The translations under genes and the position numbers were made by a program. A DNA stretch of 64,000 nt from Fasciolopsis buskii. Taxonomy: Eukaryota > Platyhelminthes > Trematoda > Plagiorchiida > Fasciolidae. Below the pieces are notes generated by a model. The model was not told the DNA's origin and ran no database searches. It saw only the letters and a program-made list of their open reading frames with translations. Where the stretch lies: the NCBI GenBank assembly GCA_008360955.1, contig LUCM01009096.1, positions 319,363 through 383,362 of the forward strand, written 5' to 3'. Shown piece by piece: positions 60,601 through 64,000 of the stretch (positions within the stretch are counted from its first letter, which is position 1; each line of letters begins with the position of its first letter).

Positions 60601-61564
60601 ATACAATTATCCACTATCCAGTCTCACATTGTTGTAGGGCCGTTATTATCGCTGTGACATCGGTTTACATTCATTGTTCTTCATTTTGCATATCATCATT
60701 TTGTACAGTATTTTGCTGTTTGAAAAAGTAGAGTAAACTTATCCCTTGTACAGCCGACTTGTTCTTAGTTTGTGTTCGTGTTATTCTCGACCGATGAAGT
60801 TCATATGCACTGACTAATTTATCATTATCCGTCTTCTTTGACCACATTGCGAGCTGAGATTCAACATTCACAGCGACGGTGGAATCGGAATGAGGCACAA
60901 AAAACTACTATGGAGGTGGACTATTTAGTAGGCCGACTTTAAACCTGCTCTAGATATTTTGATTTGCAGTGTTTCCTCTCTATTTACCTTAGCATTTACT
61001 TTTCGCATTGTCATTTACCTTTGCAAGTTGCCATATGGCTTCCTGAATATATATATATATATGTGTATGTATATATATATATAAATTGTGTGGGCTTGTG
61101 TGTGTGAAGGGTATGCACCCGAGTGGATGCACGCTAATGATCGTTTTAGATATTTTAGACGGAATATGGTTGTTTTTGTCCTCATTCAACCCAAACGAGT
61201 AAGCCGGGGATAGGCTATTAAGACAGACCACCAAATGAGCTATATTTATTGTTTCCATTCACGGCGAACTGAATCTCATCCAGTGCCTCTTTGGCAATCC
61301 AGCTCGACAAGAATTGATTTCAAGTCCCGCGGTTGGTTTTAAGCCTCCCTATACGCGTACTAATAAGCGATTCATCTGTTTACCTTTATCCTACGATCAA
61401 TACGATATCGGGGGCATGTTTGGCTCGTGTTATCCCATGTCCAATCCATAAAAGGACTTACCTTGGCAATTTTTAGGTCATTTCTCGCATGTTGTCTGAT
61501 TGCTTCATTGTCCCGGACTATTTTGTTCTTATCATCGTCACTGTCGAGTCCACTACCAAAAACT
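27291..61564 (-). CDS. EXOC3: Exocyst complex component 3 / Sec6, gene B (14 exons found)
   Basis: A second Sec6/EXOC3 gene, convergent with gene A. Exons in transcript order: 61462-61564, 59325-59408, 59177-59250, 58962-59072, [one not found], 42310-42402, 42025-42118, 41650-41720, 41356-41504, 38658-38729, 35593-35748, 33765-33876, 30714-30797, 27401-27493, 27291-27344. Phases agree at every junction found, giving about 448 residues. Family landmarks in order: DKNKIVRDNEAIRQHARND (human SDKMWLVRHLEIIRKYVLDD), YFPPDYNIF (human CFPPHYEIF), LLIWINSY (human LLTWVLNTY), YYYTGLPQL (human YYQTTLPAI), LYRQEYLEDR (human LYKEEHLRNR), ADYDETLKH, DTSMIYLDIA, KRFPDV. The N-terminal part lies beyond the last exon recognised, either further upstream in the window or to the right of it. 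Between 59072 and 42402 one exon of about 20-25 residues (human ...SNIIAWLRKAL...) could not be located. Protein identity to gene A is about 56% over shared exons (hand count). It is a paralogue, not an assembly copy. Confidence 0.93.
27401..27493 (-). CDS. EXOC3: Gene B exon b13 (93 bp)
   Basis: Acceptor CTTTTGTTTAG, donor GAG|GTAAGA, phase 0 at both ends. It encodes NLVKRFPDVQENQLAAILL then ARGDISKSEAKE, the EXOC3 YPDIRDDHIG...VRGD segment. Equivalent to gene A exon a6. Confidence 0.95.
27730..28260 (+). other. Unidentified 176-codon open frame, antisense in gene B intron
   Basis: This is the longest uninterrupted frame in the window. Composition is Ser/Phe/Leu/Cys-rich with no recognisable domain. 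Near the start is a hydrophobic run (LIFLPLVFFSSSAPGS), which could pass for a signal peptide but follows a poorly supported Met. A - strand frame overlaps its first third. It is most likely a chance frame or part of an old mobile element. Confidence 0.2.
28897..29377 (+). other. Candidate small nested gene, two exons, 69 codons
   Basis: Exon 1 (28897-29004) starts with ATG and encodes 36 codons (MVREYSIKATLSRVGEKLL ... GTPEIQVSLLK) up to a strong donor AAAG|GTAAGC. A phase 0 acceptor TTATTTGCAG at 29275 opens exon 2 (29276-29377), which encodes 33 codons from VVSTWPSFLFWHTDF to NGDNWS and a TAA. Phase, donor and acceptor agree, and exon 1 has a protein-like composition. No family is recognised. 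It lies antisense inside a gene B intron, so expression is unproven. Confidence 0.3.
30714..30797 (-). CDS. EXOC3: Gene B exon b12 (84 bp)
   Basis: Acceptor AAACTGTAG, donor GCG|GTAAGT, phase 0. It encodes LVAAYGALSDIARFFSEDD then TSMIYLDIA, matching the human DPSLLYLEV region. Equivalent to gene A exon a5. Confidence 0.95.
30798..33764 (-). other. Gene B intron 33764-30798 (2967 bp)
   Basis: No exon, repeat copy or RNA gene was recognised; only short frames on both strands. Confidence 0.75.
33765..33876 (-). CDS. EXOC3: Gene B exon b11 (112 bp)
   Basis: Acceptor TTTCACCAAG, donor GAG|GTAGGT. The first base completes an Arg codon. It encodes RCPLKSAEMRRRAGEKML and ends MKVRKE; the human equivalent is RISFRSPEERKEGAEKM. 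Equivalent to gene A exon a4. Confidence 0.95.
33877..35592 (-). other. Gene B intron 35592-33877 (1716 bp)
   Basis: It holds the best-preserved fold-back element (33941-34130). The rest is unremarkable. Confidence 0.8.
33941..34130. repeat. Fold-back (inverted-end) element, copy 2
   Basis: GAATGATATAATGTTAATAA at 33941-33960 is a perfect 20-bp inverted match to 34050-34069. Pairing continues imperfectly inward (GATGTAATGC against GCATTACATC), giving arms of nearly 50 bp around a loop of roughly 35 bp that contains CAACGTTTCGACTACCGTGG. The segment from 34070 to 34130 is homologous, inverted, to sequence flanking copy 1. No open frame is present. Confidence 0.8.
35593..35748 (-). CDS. EXOC3: Gene B exon b10 (156 bp)
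   Basis: Acceptor GACTCAAACAG, donor ACTCG|GTATGC. After the split Trp it encodes LEPEDITANYLQGTLADYDE, then TLKHARP and EKLLLEYLKVVITR. The human equivalents are EDYFNDFAKIKKP and VVVEYLRAVMQKR. Equivalent to gene A exon a3. Confidence 0.96.
35749..38657 (-). other. Gene B intron 38657-35749 (2909 bp)
   Basis: It contains SINE family 1 copy 2 (36062-36232) and a short AT repeat near 38346-38370. Several short + strand frames at 36639-37289 overlap in different phases and are not supported. Confidence 0.8.
36062..36232 (+). repeat. tRNA-derived SINE, family 1, copy 2
   Basis: B-box-like GGTTCGCGTCCC lies at 36094-36105, followed by the family body TTTCCTAACAAGGATGAAAC and the tail ATGGTGAATTATTTCATGAAA. 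The tail and body match the - strand copy at 46690-46862 and the partial copy at 47021-47112. Confidence 0.7.
38658..38729 (-). CDS. EXOC3: Gene B exon b9 (72 bp)
   Basis: Acceptor TTCTTTCCAG, donor AAATG|GTAAGA. The first base completes a Cys codon. It encodes RKASEEVVLMDLSTVLNNVL and ends in the split Trp. Same length, phases and Cys/Trp junction codons as gene A exon a2. Confidence 0.94.
39135..39245 (+). repeat. Fold-back element family, partial copy 3
   Basis: TTCGAAAAATCGACGCGCCA followed by TTGTTTTAAATT and TATAATGTTATTAAC parallels 6007-6065 of copy 1. Only one arm is recognisable. Confidence 0.55.
39622..39660. repeat. (CA)n microsatellite
   Basis: About 19 uninterrupted CA units. 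Confidence 0.97.
41356..41504 (-). CDS. EXOC3: Gene B exon b8 (149 bp)
   Basis: Acceptor GTTGACAG, donor AATTG|GTAAGC; opens in phase 0 and leaves TG. It encodes LANANDAHVFSETIAEVLM, then RELSDIPQLKGQL and KLSEN. Equivalent to gene A exon a1, with identical length. Confidence 0.95.
41650..41720 (-). CDS. EXOC3: Gene B exon b7 (71 bp)
   Basis: Acceptor GTTCTCTCCGCAG, donor ATATG|GTACGT. The first two bases complete a Gly codon from exon b6. It encodes ALRLYRQEYLEDRSRF and QYYIEYM; human EXOC3 has AQLYKEEHLRNR and CYVQYM in this place, directly before the segment encoded by exon b8. Confidence 0.94.
41721..42024 (-). other. Gene B intron 42024-41721 (304 bp)
   Basis: A short intron, GTAAGT to CCGCAG, with no content noted. 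Confidence 0.9.
42025..42118 (-). CDS. EXOC3: Gene B exon b6 (94 bp)
   Basis: The donor is CAGCG|GTAAGT (phase 1). It encodes GNLLRALGASVREQFL then VKFVDHMDYFVNDFS; the human equivalent is NLQVAAQISEDLKTKVLV and LQQMNSFLSRY. The acceptor (GACCGGCAAG) is weak, but it is the one that keeps phase 0 with exon b5; the left boundary is less certain than the rest. Confidence 0.9.
42310..42402 (-). CDS. EXOC3: Gene B exon b5 (93 bp)
   Basis: Donor GAAATG|GTAAGT, acceptor CTCCACCAAG. It encodes DWRKHTLPEVDGSSYYYTG, then LPQLVMTPLSEM; human EXOC3 has DWVKETEPEADQDGYYQT then TLPAIVFQMF. Phase 0 at both ends. The preceding exon, which should encode the helix before this Asp-Trp, was not found. Confidence 0.92.
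46690..46862 (-). repeat. tRNA-derived SINE, family 1, copy 3 (best head)
   Basis: On the - strand, A box TGGCGTAATGGG (46852-46841) is followed by GTTCGACTCA, then B box GGGGTTCACGTTCC (46810-46797). The body has CCTAAAAAGGATGA and the tail is GTGAGTTATTTCATGAAA. Box spacing is tRNA-like; the stems do not fold into a full tRNA. Confidence 0.75.
47021..47112 (+). repeat. SINE family 1, partial copy 4 (tail only)
   Basis: ACAAGAATGAAACAGCTGTG through CTATTCCATGAAGAAA matches the body and tail of copy 2. It lies about 160 bp from copy 3, on the opposite strand. Confidence 0.55.
49039..49532 (+). other. Degraded gag-like or unidentified coding remnant
   Basis: After a good acceptor (TTATTTCCAG) a short open stretch ends at a donor-like GGCG|GTAAGC (49095). 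A 118-codon frame follows at 49176-49532; in another phase the same DNA encodes CGYFGSGDHKAEHC, which loosely resembles a zinc-knuckle CCHC box. The mixed phases suggest a frameshifted retroelement gag remnant, but the family is not identified. Confidence 0.25.
49690..50235 (-). mobile_element. Inactive RTE-like LINE reverse transcriptase fragment
   Basis: Read on the - strand one phase shows the landmarks of a trematode RTE-like reverse transcriptase in order: KGISLIPTASK, RLCNTRE, a stop, AGFCSGRGCVDQIFTLRQLL, VSVDRSALWHCLLR, GQLSPP, GCPILPFL, a second stop, then LEPADAIILL. The last is the catalytic YADD region with the motif read as PADA. Two in-frame stops and the lost catalytic residue show it is dead. 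The ends of the element were not found. Confidence 0.8.
51830..52870 (+). mobile_element. Inactive RTE-like LINE fragment, opposite strand
   Basis: The + strand encodes FLDLKGPLDSVDQTALF, a stop, then in the same general region DEMMKDALADLWDVEVE and CDLYCADFVVCLLES, where CADF replaces the catalytic YADD. A frameshift follows near 52290 and translation resumes with CVSNDDSSGVEVTTRISKA and GLAYAGLKHLW. The 3' part still shows the RTE C-terminal signature (WKKPGGDQQMTWQ-like and WLETLKDMAVNREQW-like phrases). Non-functional. Confidence 0.8.
53990..54825 (+). other. Unidentified coding-like remnant
   Basis: Protein-like phrases occur in shifting phases: KYCTLSDLKPEDVKVMGEKV ending at a stop near 54125, then ARAVELLDFGMGTLVAGLQQ (54141-54329), then a 138-codon frame at 54409-54825. 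The order and frameshifts suggest an old element or pseudogene. I recognise no domain. Confidence 0.25.
56640..58400 (+). mobile_element. Degraded non-LTR retrotransposon with endonuclease remnant
   Basis: FIVGDFNDTSTNLVLAF and then DLYLIPTRGNASLDT (from about 56651) is the GDFN and TRG...LD pattern of AP-type LINE endonucleases. Further downstream, coding-like text in several phases (RSEHVRHIACGQLIQVPLNA near 57990, LHRFGAKCVIS near 58210) may be the rest of the element. Many stops and frameshifts; the family and true ends are undetermined. Confidence 0.45.
58962..59072 (-). CDS. EXOC3: Gene B exon b4 (111 bp)
   Basis: Acceptor CATTTCACAG, donor CGACAG|GTAAGT. The first base completes an Arg codon. 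It encodes TEDFMGDPFLNIDFSRL then NYPVTLLSSDQVQSFSD and leaves AG. It aligns to the human stretch after WVLNTYTSTEMMRN (LEPLLSPHVVSELL). Confidence 0.88.
59177..59250 (-). CDS. EXOC3: Gene B exon b3 (74 bp)
   Basis: Acceptor TTGTTTCAG, donor TATCG|GTCAGT. It encodes VNSLVSTSLTEKAIAQLLIW and INSY; human EXOC3 has EIVSLLTWVLNTY. Flanked by introns of 104 and 74 bp, much shorter than elsewhere in the gene. Confidence 0.93.
59325..59408 (-). CDS. EXOC3: Gene B exon b2 (84 bp)
   Basis: Acceptor CTTCATTACAG, donor GAATAC|GTGAGT, phase 0. It encodes NICPIYFPPDYNIFDRIVEM and YHNAIGEY; human EXOC3 has NLMVQCFPPHYEIFKNLLNM and YHQALSTRM, a near position-by-position match. Confidence 0.96.
59409..61461 (-). 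other. Gene B intron 61461-59409 (2053 bp)
   Basis: It contains a possible 42-bp in-phase micro-exon at 59611-59652 (see findings) and an AT/GT simple repeat at about 61046-61083. Nothing else was recognised. Confidence 0.75.
61046..61083. repeat. (TA)n/(TG)n simple repeat
   Basis: TATATATATA tracts flank GTGTATGTATA. Confidence 0.9.
61462..61564 (-). CDS. EXOC3: Gene B exon b1 (103 bp, most 5' exon found)
   Basis: Acceptor TGCTTTTCAG, donor GCCAAG|GTAAGT. One base completes the preceding codon, so the upstream exon ends in phase 2. It encodes VFGSGLDSDDDKNKIVRDNE then AIRQHARNDLKIAK, aligning with human TRESDKMWLVRHLEI and YVLDDLIVAK, and runs straight into exon b2. The Asp-rich GLDSDDD stretch precedes the aligned part. 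Confidence 0.85.
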
Positions 61565-64000
61565 CTGAAAAGCAAGAACAGTGAAAATGAAAGTGTGAAG
61601 AAAGTTGATCAGCTCCATGTAGTGCTCAACTGAATCAGGGGTGTCAGACGACGAAGAATAACGCTGTCGGCATATTTTAATTTGGCTAGTTCAAACGACT
61701 ACATGTTATATCGCTGAAATAGTCTATCATACCCACCTAATGCATTTCCGCTTAATTGATGGAGCATCTAATGATATCATACTCAACGGACTGAATGAAA
61801 ATCGATTGGTTAAAACGGACACAGATTATTATGTTGAGGGCAAAAAATTTTACGATTCATTGCAAGAAAATTAGATAATGATTTTTACTCGTAGCCCGCT
61901 GTAGTATTAGAACAATGCGGTTTTTCCTTGTAAATTGCAATGGTAGATTTCATATCGATGTTGCTGTATGGCGCACTTCAAAAATATCATTAGACTCTTG
62001 TGAAGTGATCAACAAATTCACCTCTTCTATTGTCAGCGAATCCGAGATAGTTTGTTCATTAAATTCACAGCTTTCCACCGTACGCACTTATGCACACACA
62101 TGAAAGAAGGACTTAGAGAAGATCAAATAATCCAAGTAGGCAGTCAGAACATTCTGAAAAGTGTGTTCTCCATTTGGTCTAGTCTATTACGTGACTGCGC
62201 AAAACGACTCGAGTCAGCAGATCAGCAATGTGGAAAGGAACTTTACATCAAACAAGTTAATTTCTGAAGTTTCACTATGAATTTATTCAAGAGACAGATC
62301 AGAAATTTTGCAGATTAGAAGAACTATTGATCGGTTTGTTTTATATCTTTGCCACAAATTGTTTCTCCGGCTAGTGTTGCATTTTTTTGTCATATTTAGC
62401 TTGTGCATCCGCAAATTTGTTATTAGACTTCGCTATTCTGGCTACGCTTGCAGTTCGCAAAGCTGCAGTAAGAGAAAGCAAGCGTTTGGCGTACGCCTTA
62501 TTATCGATCCGTTTGGAGGTCTGCTCTCAGTAATGTTCTGTGAGATTCTAGCTAATCTTCTTCAGGTGGGCTACATATTTCAATGAACTAGTCTATGATA
62601 TTTACTGAGCTTCCTTTTACTGGGCAGGTTGTCATTCACCGTTGAACTAATTTGATGGTTGTCCATAAACAAGTTAACCGTCCCTTTATTTACATGTTAC
62701 TTAATACATTACAACTTGAACAAGCAACCCTGAATCGTACAACTACATCGTTTTTATCCATGTTCCGATTCGAACTGTTCCGATTCCATTATTGGAGATA
62801 TAATTCGGAATACCAAAATACAATCCATTACTATTCATGGATCTGATTTTTCCCCAGTAGCAAGCTGGCACCTTTTAATTTATTTGTGAATAAGAATGGA
62901 AGTGAAGCCGCTGTTGCCTTTCATGAACTGATGAACATCAAAAAGGCATGGCGCACCTACTGTTTCGTTCTTTTTCGAGCAAAGTTGAATAAAAGTTGGA
63001 GAAAATGAGAAAGAAATCAAAATAAATGTGCAAAGTCCACCACAAATACTAGCTTTTTCATTCCCTACCCCCTCGTCCTCGCTCATCCATCGGGATTTAT
63101 GTTGCTCTTCAGGCTTCGTACCACCCGGTTGCCGAAATCGAAGCGGAGGGTTGACTTAGCGAACCCTATTCCGGCCCTTTGATCAAGTGGTTGCATCCAC
63201 AAAGCAGCAGAACGATCTGGGGATTATGTGACCCACTGGGGGTCGGTGCCTGCTTGTTCTGTTCACACGCCTTTCGGATGAAGGTAGACATTCTGGGTAC
63301 GCAGTACACCCTGTAGCCACAGACCCCGTATGCTTCGTACGCTGCGGTTGGTTTGGAATCGGGTCTTAGCCAGTGGTAGGTAAACCAAAACCTTATATTT
63401 GCCCCGCGGGAGGCAAAATTAGCCCTGAATGTCTTTGATATACTGTTCATCGCTTAATCGACAAACATAAGTGATATTTCATCTCAGTCCACTGCAAGGT
63501 GATGTTTCAATGCTTTGACGTTCCTCTTCAAACGGTTCCATCCGCTTAGCTTTGTTCTCATCAGAGACCATAAAAAGAATTAATCTCGTCAGTGCTTTTA
63601 TTCCGATCAGCATTGTTTTGAAAGAACAGTGGTTCGATTAACTGATTGCTACAAGTAATTTGTCCCATCTTAAGGTTTTCCTTCGTCACCCGCATAAGCC
63701 GGGCTTCTTGGAGAAGGCTGACTCAGAGGTATTTAACGACGACATAGCGACTTCTCAAACCAAATGACAAGGTATGCGATGATAACAGTCTACGAGGAAG
63801 AAAGTCGGGTTAATTGAAACGGGGATGGGTATTGTTTTGGCTTTTTGTGTACCATTAATGTCGACACTGCACGGTGTCTTTGAGATTAAGGTAGGGTTTT
63901 TTCGTTGACGGGGTTAAGCAGACTTGACGACGGAACGGTTGGCGTGTCCCGTTATCTCCATGTGAGGCCTTGATACTCACGGCTGTTTTATGACATGCTC
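61565..64000. other. Region upstream of the last gene B exon found
   Basis: Gene B exons further 5' were sought (the human GRPKNW region should come next) and not recognised. The + strand carries three coding-like patches: 61739-61876 (DGASNDIILNGLNENRL), 61915-62267 (two frames differing by a frameshift, with REDQIIQVGSQNILK) and 62866-63008 (NKNGSEAAVAFHELMNIKKA). The last follows an acceptor-like TTTTTCCCCAG and ends at a stop. None is identified. 63110-63640 is more GC-rich and shows nothing recognisable. Confidence 0.45.

Overview
This is a stretch of eukaryotic, intron-rich DNA, most likely from a digenean trematode (flatworm). That reading rests on three things: conserved protein exons of 50-160 bp separated by introns of 1-4 kb; RTE-like retrotransposon debris of the kind common in flukes; and a moderate AT bias with many CA and AT microsatellites. 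I cannot assign the species from the sequence. Nearly all short open frames in the window are intron noise; the real coding signal comes from exons with good splice sites that can be aligned, by recall, to an animal protein family.

The main content is two paralogous genes for the exocyst subunit Sec6/EXOC3, placed tail to tail. Gene A (+ strand) enters from the left: seven exons between 2721 and 22970 encode about 252 residues, the C-terminal third of the protein including the stop. Gene B (- strand) occupies 61564 down to 27291: fourteen exons encode about 448 residues, from the middle of the protein to the stop. Its first exons, and one internal exon of roughly 20-25 residues, were not found. 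The six shared internal exons have identical lengths (149, 72, 156, 112, 84, 93 bp) and identical phases in both genes, while all introns differ in size. By hand count the proteins are about 56% identical over 222 aligned residues. The two stop codons are about 4.3 kb apart, so this is an inverted duplication with convergent 3' ends.

Layout: 1-2720, 5' flank or intron of gene A with nothing recognisable; 2721-22970, gene A; 22971-27290, convergent 3' UTRs and spacer with a tRNA-like repeat; 27291-61564, gene B, including a 16.6 kb intron (42403-58961) that holds inactivated non-LTR retrotransposon pieces on both strands; 61565-64000, upstream of the last gene B exon found, with several coding-like + strand patches of unknown identity.

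The introns carry several dispersed repeat families: a fold-back element with perfect 20-bp inverted ends, a tRNA-derived SINE with at least three copies, a second repeat family beside a tRNA-Asp-like head, and simple repeats. A few coding-like segments nested in introns are listed at low confidence: a two-exon 69-codon frame at 28897-29377, a - strand frame at 20198-20614, and a + strand pair at 13293-13957. No rRNA, intact tRNA, CRISPR array or bacterial-type operon was seen.
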